64,000 nucleotides of DNA from Polluticoccus soli (GCF_029269745.1 NZ_JARJHT010000002.1:124001-188000); one strand, 5' to 3'. Positions 42,100-50,590 are shown, counted from the first letter of the stretch. Numbers and translations are program-made. Notes: generated by a model from the sequence alone, not told the origin.

Positions 42100-45000
42100 T
42101 TACTGTTGCATGCCCTGTACATTCATGTTCTGGGTGATCTTTGCTGACAGAATTTCTACTTTTTTCTTGAATATGTCGGCTGTAGCAGCATCGCCCGCGG
42201 CCATTGCCGTACTGCTCATAATATCGATGATGCTTACATCTCTGCGGATGTCATCAAACAAAGCTTCCTTACGTTCATCCGGCAGGGTAAGGATATAGTT
42301 GATGTCATCCTCCGCATTGCGAGCCAGTTTTTCGGCTATGACCTTTCCTTTGGCCTTGTCGCCTGCGCGGTAGTAGGCAACGGCAAGGTAGTAACCGGTG
42401 GCGTCGTAGAAGTATGAATGTTCTGAGATGTTATCATATACCTTGTTCAGCACTTTAATGGCTTCCGCATTTTTGCCCCTGTTTACCAGTTCAGCAGCAA
42501 TACGGCCCGCATTGATGCGGTAAGATGATAGCATGATGCGGTTCTTTTCATCAAAATATACATCGTTCCTGCCGGCATTGCCCCATATGTACTTGTTCAT
42601 ATACAGGTCGTAGCTTTTGTCTACATCTACAGTACCCATTTCACCCTGCATGGTCATTTGTGGGTTGGTAGCCTTAAACGGCATCAGGCGGAATACCGAG
42701 CCTTCAAGACGCATATAATCGTGCAGGCCAATATAGTTTTCAGAAGGTAAACCAGCGCCGAAATAGATCGGGCGTTTCCAACCTTCCTGTGCTATGGCAG
42801 CTACGATCATCAGGGTAGCGATATCGTCTTTATAAGCTACATCTTTAGGGAAGGTAAATTTGATCTCGTTATTGATCGCTGTTGAATCGCTACCTGCGAA
42901 CATGCCATTTTTCATGATCTCCTCTTTGCTCAGACCTTTGACAAAGAAGTTCTTCGTAGGATAGAAATTTTCTTTCTCGTCCATGCCCATTGACTGCAGC
43001 ATATTTGTAGGGTCGTTGCTCAGCATGAAGTTACAAATGTCTACCAGGTTGAAATACCTGTCTTGCGGCACTTGTGGCGTCGAGTAGTAGCGGATATAGT
43101 TACGCCTATCTCCAATATAGTGCTCTTTTTTCCAGAGCATAGGAATGGCATCGGCATCATTGATCTTATAGTTGAGCTGGTCAATATACCAGTCTATACC
43201 TAACAGGCTCATGTTGATCACGCGAACGTCTCTTCTGATGCCTTCTACCTCCTGGAGGTACCATACCGGATACGTATCATTATCACCATAAGTAAAGAGG
43301 ATGGCATTCGGTGCACACGACTGCAGCACGTTCCACGCCGTAGCCCGGGCTATGGTCTTTTTAGAGCGGTCATGGTCATCCCATTCCTCAGATGCCATGA
43401 GTGTTGGTACGGCCAACAGGCAAAGCAGTATGGCAGCATACATGCCTTTGGGGCCCTTTAAGAAACGCTGGAACAGATCGTTTACCATTAACACACCTAA
43501 TCCTATCCATATCGCATATGCATAGGTGGCCGCGTAAGCATAGTCACGCTCACGTGGCTGCAGTGGCGGCATGTTCAGGAATATCGCGATAGCTATACCG
43601 GTAAAGAAGAACAGCACCAGCGTTACGATACCATCAGGTTTGTTATTATTGAACTGGTATACCAGGCCCATTAAGCCAAGGATGAACGGCAGGAAATACA
43701 GTTGGTTGCGTGCCGGGTTGTTGCGGTAACCGTCCTGCATTTTATCTATATCGCCCAGGCCGCGGATGTTTTTATCAACGAATTTGATACCCGATATCCA
43801 GTTGCCATCTTTAGCCTGATAGGAATGACCTTGCATATCGTTCTGGCGGCCGGCATAGTTCCACATAAAGTAGCGCCACCACATCCAGTTCAGTTGAATG
43901 TTGAAGAAGTAGCTGAAGTTGTCGGCAGACGTAGGTTGTTCGCCTTCAGCCAGTCCCAAAAAGTTGCGGTAGAACTGGATATGGCTTGCATCGTTATTGT
44001 CGTGGATACGAGGGAAGAAGCGTTTGTCTGACGGTGCAAATTCCTGCTCCAGTTTCTTACCCACTATTTCATAGTGTGCTTTCCCATCCTTTTCAGAACG
44101 GGCATATTGATAACCCTTCATAGGGTAGGCAATAGGACGCGCGGTGAAATCTTGCCCGTACAACAGTGGTTGTTGGCCAAACTGTTCGCGCTGAATATAA
44201 GATGTCAGGCTTATCGCATTGTCAGGGTTAGTCATATCGATAGGCACATCAGCGCGTGAGCGGATGATGGGAGCCAGATAGCTCGAAAAACCGATGACAA
44301 TGAAAGTAAGACAAAGTATAGCAGTGTGTGCAGCGTAGTTACCGCGGCGTTTAGCAAACGTCAATCCCCAAACCATTGCTGCAATCAGCAAGATGATAAA
44401 AGTGATGGCACCAGAGTCGAAAGGTAAACCAAAGCTGTTCACGAACAGCAGATCGAATTTAGACGCCAGTATGGGAATACCCTGAAGTACACCATACTGC
44501 ACAAGGCCGAGCAAAATGCCGCCTATGAGGAAAGCCATGATGGCACCTCCAGTGGTAGGTTTGTAACGGCGGTAGTAGTATACCATTGCAATGGCCGGTA
44601 TGCCCAGCAGGCTCAGCAAGTGTACACCTACTGACAGGCCTATCATATAAGCAATGAACAGCAACCACCTGTCTGCATATTTAGTATCGGCGGCATGTTC
44701 CCATTTCAAGATAGCCCAGAATACGATAGCACTGAATACAGAAGACGTAGCATATACCTCGCCTTCAACAGCTGAGAACCAGAATGTGTCGGAGAATGTA
44801 TAGGCAAGAGCACCAACAAGGCCGGCGCCCATGATCAGGGTCGTCTTATTAGAGTCAGGGTTTTCTTCACCTTTGGCAAGCAGCCTTTTTGCAAAGTGAG
44901 TGATGGTCCAGAACAGAAACAGAATAGTAAGCGAGCTAGCCAGCGCCGACCATGCGTTGATCATAATGGCCACTTTTTGCAGATTGCCTCCAGCAAGTAT

Positions 45001-45192
45001 TCCGAACATGCGTTGGATCATCATGAAAAGCGGAGCGCCGGGAGAGTGGCCTACTTCTACTTTGTAGGCACAGGAGATGAATTCACCACAATCCCAAAAG
45101 CTAACTGTGGGTTCCATAGTCATAAAATACACGGCCGTAGCAATAACGAACGTGATCCAACCAACAAGGTTGTTGATTTTGCGAAAATTCAT
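42100..45192 (-). CDS. DUF2723 membrane protein, protein O-mannosyltransferase-like
   Basis: 1030 residues. The N-terminal half (about 1-590) has around twelve membrane segments and the DUF2723 signature near its start: PTVSFWDCGEFI and KVEVGHSPGAPLF, where the acidic Asp-x-x-Glu pair is the likely catalytic site of a GT-C glycosyltransferase. The C-terminal part is soluble, with AILFTYGDNDTYPVWYLQEVEG near residue 640 and TPR-like helices from about 930 to 1020. DUF2723 proteins are widespread in Bacteroidota, and the family includes human TMEM260, a protein O-mannosyltransferase; by analogy this could glycosylate exported proteins from a lipid-linked sugar. That role is inference. It has its own promoter-like octamer and terminator. 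Confidence 0.85.
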   Translation of the reverse strand: MNFRKINNLVGWITFVIATAVYFMTMEPTVSFWDCGEFISCAYKVEVGHSPGAPLFMMIQRMFGILAGGNLQKVAIMINAWSALASSLTILFLFWTITHFAKRLLAKGEENPDSNKTTLIMGAGLVGALAYTFSDTFWFSAVEGEVYATSSVFSAIVFWAILKWEHAADTKYADRWLLFIAYMIGLSVGVHLLSLLGIPAIAMVYYYRRYKPTTGGAIMAFLIGGILLGLVQYGVLQGIPILASKFDLLFVNSFGLPFDSGAITFIILLIAAMVWGLTFAKRRGNYAAHTAILCLTFIVIGFSSYLAPIIRSRADVPIDMTNPDNAISLTSYIQREQFGQQPLLYGQDFTARPIAYPMKGYQYARSEKDGKAHYEIVGKKLEQEFAPSDKRFFPRIHDNNDASHIQFYRNFLGLAEGEQPTSADNFSYFFNIQLNWMWWRYFMWNYAGRQNDMQGHSYQAKDGNWISGIKFVDKNIRGLGDIDKMQDGYRNNPARNQLYFLPFILGLMGLVYQFNNNKPDGIVTLVLFFFTGIAIAIFLNMPPLQPRERDYAYAATYAYAIWIGLGVLMVNDLFQRFLKGPKGMYAAILLCLLAVPTLMASEEWDDHDRSKKTIARATAWNVLQSCAPNAILFTYGDNDTYPVWYLQEVEGIRRDVRVINMSLLGIDWYIDQLNYKINDADAIPMLWKKEHYIGDRRNYIRYYSTPQVPQDRYFNLVDICNFMLSNDPTNMLQSMGMDEKENFYPTKNFFVKGLSKEEIMKNGMFAGSDSTAINNEIKFTFPKDVAYKDDIATLMIVAAIAQEGWKRPIYFGAGLPSENYIGLHDYMRLEGSVFRLMPFKATNPQMTMQGEMGTVDVDKSYDLYMNKYIWGNAGRNDVYFDEKNRIMLSSYRINAGRIAAELVNRGKNAEAIKVLNKVYDNISEHSYFYDATGYYLAVAYYRAGDKAKGKVIAEKLARNAEDDINYILTLPDERKEALFDDIRRDVSIIDIMSSTAMAAGDAATADIFKKKVEILSAKITQNMNVQGMQQ

Positions 45193-45213
45193 GAAGCTTT
45201 ATTTTGACGGCAA

Positions 45214-45221
45214 CAAAAATA
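45214..45221 (-). promoter_or_regulatory. Promoter-like TATTTTTG for the DUF2723 gene
   Basis: The minus strand reads TATTTTTG, fitting the Bacteroidota -7 consensus TAnnTTTG, 21 bases upstream of the DUF2723 start codon. A -33 element is not clear. The same octamer precedes the phosphohexomutase gene. Confidence 0.5.
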
Positions 45222-45302
45222 GAAAAATACGCTTACGACCCTAATACGGATTATGGAATTAACAAATTTATATGTGACTAAATAAGGAGGTGCTGTGAAT
45301 AA

Positions 45303-45743
45303 CTATAGCAATAAGCTACTCAGGTTCTTTAGCCTGTCGTGCGAGAGGAGTTGCGCCAGCTGCACTTCGCCAATGTTACGCAGGTGTTGAATGATCTGTT
45401 GCGCTTCCTCATCTGCAGTGCTGCTTTGTATCATCCAAAGATAATCCAGTTGTTTTACCTCCGGTAGTAATGTCTCTTTATCTGACTTTAGCCGGTAGAG
45501 GAGGTGCTTGTAGCCGTTGAGCGGAAGGCAGTACTGGTACACCGGGAAATAGTATTGGTGGCCTTTCGAAGATCGCACTACTACGTCAAGATCGGCCTCG
45601 CGCGAGAAATTCAGGTCGAACTTCCGGTTAAGCAGCCACGAGAAGCGGTATACAGGTAGGGCGCTTACAATACCGATCAGCGCTGTATCCGCAAAAAAAT
45701 CCTCCTGCATTGCGGCCATATCAAGTACCAGTTTAGCTGACAT
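45303..45743 (-). CDS. IPExxxVDY family protein
   Basis: 146 residues from the ATG at 45743 (MSAKLVLDM), the usual beginning for this Bacteroidota family; a longer frame to 45797 adds an unsupported basic leader. Family pattern: KLVLDM at the start, LIGIVSALPVYRFSWLLNRKFDL near residue 20, DLDVVVRSSKGHQYYFPVYQY near 50, and LLPEVKQLDYLWMIQ near 92, which corresponds to the IPExxxVDY signature in a diverged form (LPE...LDY). The final 40 residues are acidic-helical. The function of the family is not known. It lies 110 bases upstream of the DUF2723 gene on the same strand but probably is not in its operon. Confidence 0.72.
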   Translation of the reverse strand: MSAKLVLDMAAMQEDFFADTALIGIVSALPVYRFSWLLNRKFDLNFSREADLDVVVRSSKGHQYYFPVYQYCLPLNGYKHLLYRLKSDKETLLPEVKQLDYLWMIQSSTADEEAQQIIQHLRNIGEVQLAQLLSHDRLKNLSSLLL

Positions 45744-45978
45744 GCGGGAAGGAATTGTTTTGTAGGGCAAAGGTCGGGCATATTTGTGTATTTCCAAATA
45801 AATAGCGCCTTCAGAATCTGTTTGCTGTACAGGTTTCTTAATGTTCTGACTTGATTTCGACCGGCGATACGGGTGTAGTTAGTCTCCCTTGCAAATCTTT
45901 TTTGGCGATGCCACAGGCGGAAGTTTAAATTTGTACCGTTTTAAGAATCACGGTTTTGAAGGTTTTTGCCGGTTGGCA

Positions 45979-46007
45979 TTGACTTTTCAACTTATCCACT
46001 AATTTTA
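45979..46007 (+). promoter_or_regulatory. Probable purA promoter
   Basis: TTG at 45979-45981 and TAATTTTA at 46000-46007, 18 bases apart, resemble the Bacteroidota -33/-7 pair with A in place of the final G. It ends 17 bases before the purA start. The rest of 45744-46006 shows no gene or RNA I can support. Confidence 0.45.
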
Positions 46008-46024
46008 CGCGCCAATTTTTAATT

Positions 46025-47293
46025 ATGATCGATGTTTTGCTAGGGCTGCAATGGGGAGACGAGGGTAAAGGAAAAATAGTAGACTACCTTGCCGCAAATT
46101 ATGATATCATCGCCCGTTTCCAGGGCGGACCTAATGCCGGCCACACACTTTATGTGAATGGTCAAAAGGTCGTATTGCGTACGATCCCGTCGGGCGTGTT
46201 TCATAAACACTGCCTCAACCTGATCGGCAATGGTGTAGTGATCGACCCGGTTTCGCTAAAAGGAGAGATCGAGCAGCTGCTGCCGTTGCAACCAGATGTG
46301 TTGAGCCGTATGTTCATTGCACATCGTGCACACCTTATTTTGCCTACACATCGCGCATTGGATGCGGCTTCTGAAAATGCGAAAGGCAGTGAAAAGATCG
46401 GCTCTACCTTAAAAGGTATCGGGCCTGCTTACATGGATAAAACTGGTCGTAACGGTTTGCGCGTGGGTGATGTACTTAGCAAAGACTTCAAAACAAAATA
46501 CGATAAGCTGGTTGCCAAGCATACTGACATGCTAAAGCAATACGGCGGAGAACCAATAGACTGGAAACAGTGGGAGCAGCCTTTCTTTGAAGCTGTAGAA
46601 TACCTACGCGGCCTGCAGATCATCAACAGCGAATACTGGCTGGATATGCAACTGAAAGACGGTAAGAAAATATTGGCAGAAGGTGCGCAGGGTAGTATGC
46701 TGGATATAGACTATGGTACTTATCCATTTGTTACTTCCTCGAATACTATCGCTGCCGGTGTTTGCAATGGTCTTGGTGTTGCCCCATCTCGCATTGGTGA
46801 AGTATATGGCATCACAAAAGCGTATTGTACTCGCGTGGGTAGTGGCCCGTTCCCTACGGAACTTCATGACGAAACAGGCGAGGCATTGCGCAAAGCTGGT
46901 AACGAATTTGGTGCGGTTACAGGCCGCCCACGCCGTTGTGGCTGGATCGACCTGGTGGCGCTTCGTTATACTGTCATGCTAAGTGGTGTTACCAAACTGA
47001 TCATGACGAAAACCGACGTTCTCGACGAGTTCAATCCGATCAGGGCAGCAGTCGCATACAATGTAGAAGGCAAAGAAACCCGCGAGTTGCCGTATGACCT
47101 GTGCAGTGTTGATGTAACCCCGGTGTATGAATCATTTGCCGGCTGGGATAAGCCTATCAGCGCCTGCAGTAGCTATGATGAAACACCGCAGGTTTTTAAA
47201 GATTATTGCAGGTTTGTAGAGCAGTACCTGGAAACGAAAATAGCCTATGTTTCCAATGGTACAGGACGTGATCAATTACTGGTCATCCCTTAA
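46025..47293 (+). CDS. purA: Adenylosuccinate synthase
   Basis: 422 residues, typical for bacterial PurA (about 420-430). The enzyme joins IMP and aspartate with GTP to form adenylosuccinate in the first committed step to AMP; cytoplasmic. The N-terminal GTP-binding signature is LQWGDEGKGKIVDYLA (residues 8-23), with FQGGPNAGHT near 36 and the catalytic His within it. KGIGPAYMDKTGRNGLRVGD near 130 and VGSGPFPTEL near 272 are conserved, as is VTGRPRRCGW near 298. Complete and unremarkable. It has its own promoter-like sequence and is not linked to the glycan genes. Confidence 0.97.
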   Translation: MIDVLLGLQWGDEGKGKIVDYLAANYDIIARFQGGPNAGHTLYVNGQKVVLRTIPSGVFHKHCLNLIGNGVVIDPVSLKGEIEQLLPLQPDVLSRMFIAHRAHLILPTHRALDAASENAKGSEKIGSTLKGIGPAYMDKTGRNGLRVGDVLSKDFKTKYDKLVAKHTDMLKQYGGEPIDWKQWEQPFFEAVEYLRGLQIINSEYWLDMQLKDGKKILAEGAQGSMLDIDYGTYPFVTSSNTIAAGVCNGLGVAPSRIGEVYGITKAYCTRVGSGPFPTELHDETGEALRKAGNEFGAVTGRPRRCGWIDLVALRYTVMLSGVTKLIMTKTDVLDEFNPIRAAVAYNVEGKETRELPYDLCSVDVTPVYESFAGWDKPISACSSYDETPQVFKDYCRFVEQYLETKIAYVSNGTGRDQLLVIP

Positions 47294-47369
47294 TAAAAAA
47301 TAATATTTTTCTCGCTGAAAAAAAATTTGGCAATTTCACTAAACAATTAAAATTTTACGCCATCAACGT

Positions 47370-47831
47370 ATGAGCGCTATGAAATCCAATTCAGAAAAAA
47401 AAGGGGCCGCTAGCAAGAAGAGCGCTGCAGAGAGTGCGCCTAAAAAAGCATCGTCTAAAGCAGCAAAAAAGAATGTAGAAGATGAAGAAGATGAACTTGA
47501 CGAAGAAGTAGAAGAAACGCCGAAGAAGAAAACTGCTGCTAAAAAGACTGCGTCCAAATCTAAGTCGCGCGATGACGACGAGGATGATGACGATGACGAT
47601 GATGACGACATGGATGATGATGACAGCTTTGGTGACGAAGAGGAAGATTACGATATGGACAAAGACTTTGAAGAGTTCGACCTGCCAAAATCTAAGTCAA
47701 AAAGTGGCGGTAGTGGCGGTGCTAAGAAGTCAAAAGGAGATGACGATTTCGATATAGACGACGAGTTTAAAGACCTGGGCTTCTTCAACGAAGGTAGTGG
47801 TGGTTTTGATGACGACGACGACGACTATTAA
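47370..47831 (+). CDS. Charged low-complexity protein of unknown function
   Basis: 153 residues. An N-terminal third is rich in Lys, Ala and Ser (KKGAASKKSAAESAPKKAS, like histone H1 tails). An acidic block follows, VEDEEDELDEEVEE, then another Lys-rich patch and a run of ten Asp (about residues 67-79). The end is a Gly/Lys linker and a short segment FDIDDEFKDLGFFNEG before a terminal six-Asp tail. Little fold is expected; it may bind nucleic acid, metal or a basic partner. The track of GAT/GAC codons makes the DNA repetitive. It is probably transcribed with pabB, whose start lies in its last 23 bases. Similar proteins occur in relatives but I know no function. Confidence 0.7.
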   Translation: MSAMKSNSEKKGAASKKSAAESAPKKASSKAAKKNVEDEEDELDEEVEETPKKKTAAKKTASKSKSRDDDEDDDDDDDDDMDDDDSFGDEEEDYDMDKDFEEFDLPKSKSKSGGSGGAKKSKGDDDFDIDDEFKDLGFFNEGSGGFDDDDDDY

Positions 47832-49125
47832 ACAAATAGCCTTGCAACGACACGTAGCTACTTATGCTATAGCCGAAGGGCAATACGACAATATAAAGAG
47901 ACGAATGCTGAACTGGGCACAACAGTTCAGCATTTTTGCTTTTCTGGATAGTAGCAACTATCGCGATCATTATAGTCGGTATGAATGCCTGCTTGCAGTG
48001 GGAGCCATACAGGCGATAACGGACACCTCGCTGGATGGACTACAATCGCTCCACGATACTCAACGAGACTGGGTGTTCGGTCACATCAACTACGACCATA
48101 AAAATACCCTGGAGCCAAAGGTAACGTCCCGCCATAGCGGCAATATGGGCTTTCCCGAGACATACTTCTTCGTGCCCGAAACAGTTTGTTATGTAGATAC
48201 AGCCAAGACTAAGCTTACCATTGAGACCTATCAAGAGCCTGCGCATGTATTTCAGCAAATAATAGAAAGCGGTACCAGGGTTGGCACAGAATTGCCTCTG
48301 CTCATTTTTACACAGCGCATTGACAAAGAACAATACTTGCAAACGGTTGATCAGCTTCGTAAGCACATAATTGAAGGCGATTGTTACGAGATCAATTTTT
48401 GTAATGAGGGATTTTGTGAAAACGCAAATATTGAACCGTTGACGGTGTTCAGTAAGCTTACTGAATTATCGCCGGCGCCATTTGCAGCTTTCTATCGCAA
48501 TAACGCATCTTACATGATGTGCGCGAGCCCGGAGCGCTACCTGAGAAAAGAAGGAGAAATGGTTCTCTCCCAGCCAATAAAGGGAACAGCGCCACGTAAC
48601 GTTGATCCGGCAAAAGATGATGAACTCCGCGACCTACTGTACAATAGCACGAAAGAACGTGCAGAGAACGTCATGATCGTTGACCTGGTGCGCAACGACC
48701 TGGCCCGTTGCTGCGAGTTAGGCAGCGTTGCGGTTGATGAGCTGTTTGGTATATACTCTTTCCCTCAGGTTCACCAGATGATATCTACTGTAAGCGGCAG
48801 GCTTCGTTCTGATATGCGAATTGCAGATGCTTTGAAGTACTCGTTTCCAATGGGCAGCATGACCGGTGCACCTAAAGTAATGGTAATGGAGCTCATCGAT
48901 AAATATGAAGCATCCCGGCGGGAGTTGTTTTCCGGTACCATTGGCTACATAACGCCGCAAGGCGATTTTGACTTCAATGTGATCATCAGGAGCCTGTTCT
49001 ACAATCAGCAGTCAAAATACCTTTCTTACCAGACCGGTGGGGCGATCACTTTCGACAGCACGCCACAGCAGGAATGGGAAGAGATGCGCCTTAAAGCTTG
49101 GGCGCTGGAGCGGATATTTGCTTAA
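47809..49125 (+). CDS. pabB: Aminodeoxychorismate synthase component I
   Basis: 438 residues of the chorismate-binding family. The decisive motif PIKGTAPR near residue 263 has the Lys typical of PabB, where TrpE has PIAGT, so para-aminobenzoate for folate is the better call than anthranilate. ENVMIVDLVRNDLARCC near 286, GSMTGAPKVMVMELID near 345 and FSGTIGYITPQGDFDFNVIIRS near 370 are the other conserved blocks. The N-terminal lobe is short (ML.WAQQF...FLD). I start at ATG 47809, overlapping the charged-protein gene; a GTG at 47797, TTG at 47842 and ATG at 47905 are alternatives. A terminator-like hairpin lies at 47904-47934, inside the frame. Confidence 0.9.
   Translation: MTTTTTIKQIALQRHVATYAIAEGQYDNIKRRMLNWAQQFSIFAFLDSSNYRDHYSRYECLLAVGAIQAITDTSLDGLQSLHDTQRDWVFGHINYDHKNTLEPKVTSRHSGNMGFPETYFFVPETVCYVDTAKTKLTIETYQEPAHVFQQIIESGTRVGTELPLLIFTQRIDKEQYLQTVDQLRKHIIEGDCYEINFCNEGFCENANIEPLTVFSKLTELSPAPFAAFYRNNASYMMCASPERYLRKEGEMVLSQPIKGTAPRNVDPAKDDELRDLLYNSTKERAENVMIVDLVRNDLARCCELGSVAVDELFGIYSFPQVHQMISTVSGRLRSDMRIADALKYSFPMGSMTGAPKVMVMELIDKYEASRRELFSGTIGYITPQGDFDFNVIIRSLFYNQQSKYLSYQTGGAITFDSTPQQEWEEMRLKAWALERIFA
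47904..47938 (+). terminator. Terminator-like hairpin inside pabB
   Basis: A perfect 12-base-pair stem (47904-47915 with 47923-47934), a 7-base loop, then five T (47933-47937, two of them shared with the stem). It spans the codons for MLNWAQQFSI near the pabB N-terminus and could end transcripts of the upstream charged-protein gene or attenuate pabB. Confidence 0.55.
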
Positions 49126-49140
49126 CGGTTAGGCTGTTGC

Positions 49141-49497
49141 TCAGTAAAAAGCGTCCTCTACGTGTAGTATTTCTTTCAGCTGCCCCTTAACGATCAGCAC
49201 ACTTACGATGTCAAATTGTATTTTCTGGTATTCTTTATTGGCATCCATAAATGCCTCTGCAGCTACCTTTAAGTGATTTTGCTTTCGGGCGTCAACCGCC
49301 TCTTCAGGAAATCCGAAGTCGAGCCTGTTGCGGGTCTTTACCTCTACAAATACCAGCATATCTCCCTTTTGCGCGATCAGGTCTACCTCTTTTTTTTCGA
49401 AACACCAGTTGCGGTGCAGGATAGTATAGTCCTTGTTCGCCAAAAACTTTTCGGCTATTTGTTCGCCTTTTATGCCAGTTTCGTTATGTTTGGCCAT
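49141..49497 (-). CDS. yraN: YraN/UPF0102 family nuclease-like protein
   Basis: 118 residues, normal for the family. Start chosen at 49497 (MAKHNETG), since family members begin a few residues before GxxGExxA (here GIKGEQIAEKFL); the longer frame to 49557 lies over the neighbouring gene. The PD-(D/E)XK-like core is intact: Glu37-Val-Asp39 (EVDLIAQ) and Glu52-Val-Lys54 (VFVEVKTR), with Glu14 in the first helix, as in Holliday-junction resolvase-like enzymes. Its precise role is not established. It is divergent from the isomerase gene by only 14 bases and convergent with pabB, with 15 bases between the stops. Confidence 0.9.
   Translation of the reverse strand: MAKHNETGIKGEQIAEKFLANKDYTILHRNWCFEKKEVDLIAQKGDMLVFVEVKTRNRLDFGFPEEAVDARKQNHLKVAAEAFMDANKEYQKIQFDIVSVLIVKGQLKEILHVEDAFY
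49485..49492 (+). promoter_or_regulatory. Promoter-like TATGTTTG for the isomerase gene
   Basis: The octamer fits TAnnTTTG and lies 19 bases before the isomerase ATG at 49512. It falls within the first codons of yraN on the opposite strand. TTTG at 49458-49461 is a possible but distant -33 partner. Confidence 0.45.
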
Positions 49498-49511
49498 CGA
49501 AATAAAAACCA

Positions 49512-50495
49512 ATGAGACAATTAGTAGCCAATTTTCCGATTCAACTACACGAGGCACTGGTTATAGGGCAAAGTTATAAGTTCCTTGCAGCCAAAAAAGA
49601 TTTCACGAATGTTATTCTTACAGGCCTTGGCGGTAGCGGTATTGGTGGCTCTATAGTTCAAAACTATGTATTCGATAAGCTGAAGATCCCTTTCATTGTC
49701 AATAAAGATTATTTTTTACCTTCTTTTGTTAGTGCCAATTCATTGGTGATCGTTTCTTCTTACTCAGGTAATACAGAAGAAACAGTTGCGGCACTGCAGC
49801 AAGCTATCAAAGCTAAAGCAACCATCGTTTGTATCACTTCTGGTGGCAAGGTTGCTGAAATAGCACGCAAGAAGAAAATAGACTGCATACTGTTACCTGC
49901 AGGCATGCCACCACGTTCATGTGTAGGGTACTCAATGACTCAGGTGCTATTCACGCTGAAGCATTTCGGCTTGGTAAAAGACAACTTCGAAAAAGAGATC
50001 AAAGCCTCCATCAAGTTGCTGAAAGAGGATGTCAAGGATATCCAGAAGAAAGCACAGGTTATAGCAAAGAAGCTGTATGAAAAAACGCCGATCATTTATG
50101 CCGCGGCTGATTTCGAAGGAGTAGCTGTACGCTTCCGCCAGCAGCTGAATGAAAACAGCAAGGTACTGTGCTGGCACCACGTGATACCTGAAATGAACCA
50201 CAACGAGCTGGTAGGCTGGCGCGACAAGGATAGCTCGAAGGCAGTGATCATTTTGCGCAATGAAGATGATTATGAGCGCGTTCAAATGCGCATCGAGATC
50301 AACAAGCAGGTGATAAAAAAATACACCAACAATATCATCGAGATATACTCAAAAGGCAAGAGCTACTGGGAAAAAGCAATTTACCTGATACACCTCACCG
50401 ACTGGGTTTCGGTAATGTTGGCCGACTTGCGTGGACAGAACGCTACTGAAGTAAAAGTAATCGACTTCCTGAAAGGAGAATTGTCGAAAGCATAA
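49512..50495 (+). CDS. Bifunctional phosphoglucose/phosphomannose isomerase
   Basis: 327 residues with the two SIS domains of the bifunctional PGI/PMI family. The first sugar-phosphate loop is GLGGSGIGGS (about residues 38-47), then SSYSGNTEET near 81, PPRSCVGYS near 136 and, in the second domain, AADFEGVAVRFRQQLNENSK near 198, which includes the catalytic Glu and Arg. HHVIPEMNHNELVGW near 217 carries the conserved His. It interconverts glucose-6-P, fructose-6-P and mannose-6-P in the cytoplasm and can supply both glycolysis and GDP-mannose/GDP-fucose synthesis, which the nearby glycan locus would draw on. Confidence 0.92.
   Translation: MRQLVANFPIQLHEALVIGQSYKFLAAKKDFTNVILTGLGGSGIGGSIVQNYVFDKLKIPFIVNKDYFLPSFVSANSLVIVSSYSGNTEETVAALQQAIKAKATIVCITSGGKVAEIARKKKIDCILLPAGMPPRSCVGYSMTQVLFTLKHFGLVKDNFEKEIKASIKLLKEDVKDIQKKAQVIAKKLYEKTPIIYAAADFEGVAVRFRQQLNENSKVLCWHHVIPEMNHNELVGWRDKDSSKAVIILRNEDDYERVQMRIEINKQVIKKYTNNIIEIYSKGKSYWEKAIYLIHLTDWVSVMLADLRGQNATEVKVIDFLKGELSKA
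49569..49576 (-). promoter_or_regulatory. Promoter-like TAACTTTG for yraN
   Basis: The minus strand reads TAACTTTG, matching TAnnTTTG, 71 bases upstream of the yraN start and inside the coding sequence of the isomerase. The same octamer precedes the transaldolase gene on the plus strand. Confidence 0.35.
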
Positions 50496-50516
50496 ATTAT
50501 AGTTGAAAATATAAGT

Positions 50517-50548
50517 GGAAAAGCTGCCCGACGGCCAGCTTTTTTTAT
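50517..50548 (+). terminator. Intrinsic terminator of the isomerase gene
   Basis: Stem AAAGCTG/CAGCTTT with a central C-C mismatch and CC/GG extension, followed by seven T, about 22 bases beyond the stop codon. Confidence 0.8.
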
Positions 50549-50578
50549 GAAATGATTTCTGTGCGAAGAAAACTTTAC

Positions 50579-50586
50579 TATCTTTG
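50579..50586 (+). promoter_or_regulatory. Promoter of the SRP RNA gene
   Basis: TATCTTTG matches TAnnTTTG exactly and lies just upstream of the point where the terminal stem of the RNA begins, so transcription would start at about 50590. Confidence 0.65.
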
Positions 50587-50590
50587 TCGC

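Noticed and set aside
47363-47611. Minus-strand frame rich in Ser
   Set aside because: It is the antisense reading of the GAT/GAC repeats of the charged-protein gene (poly-Asp reads as poly-Ser in another frame).
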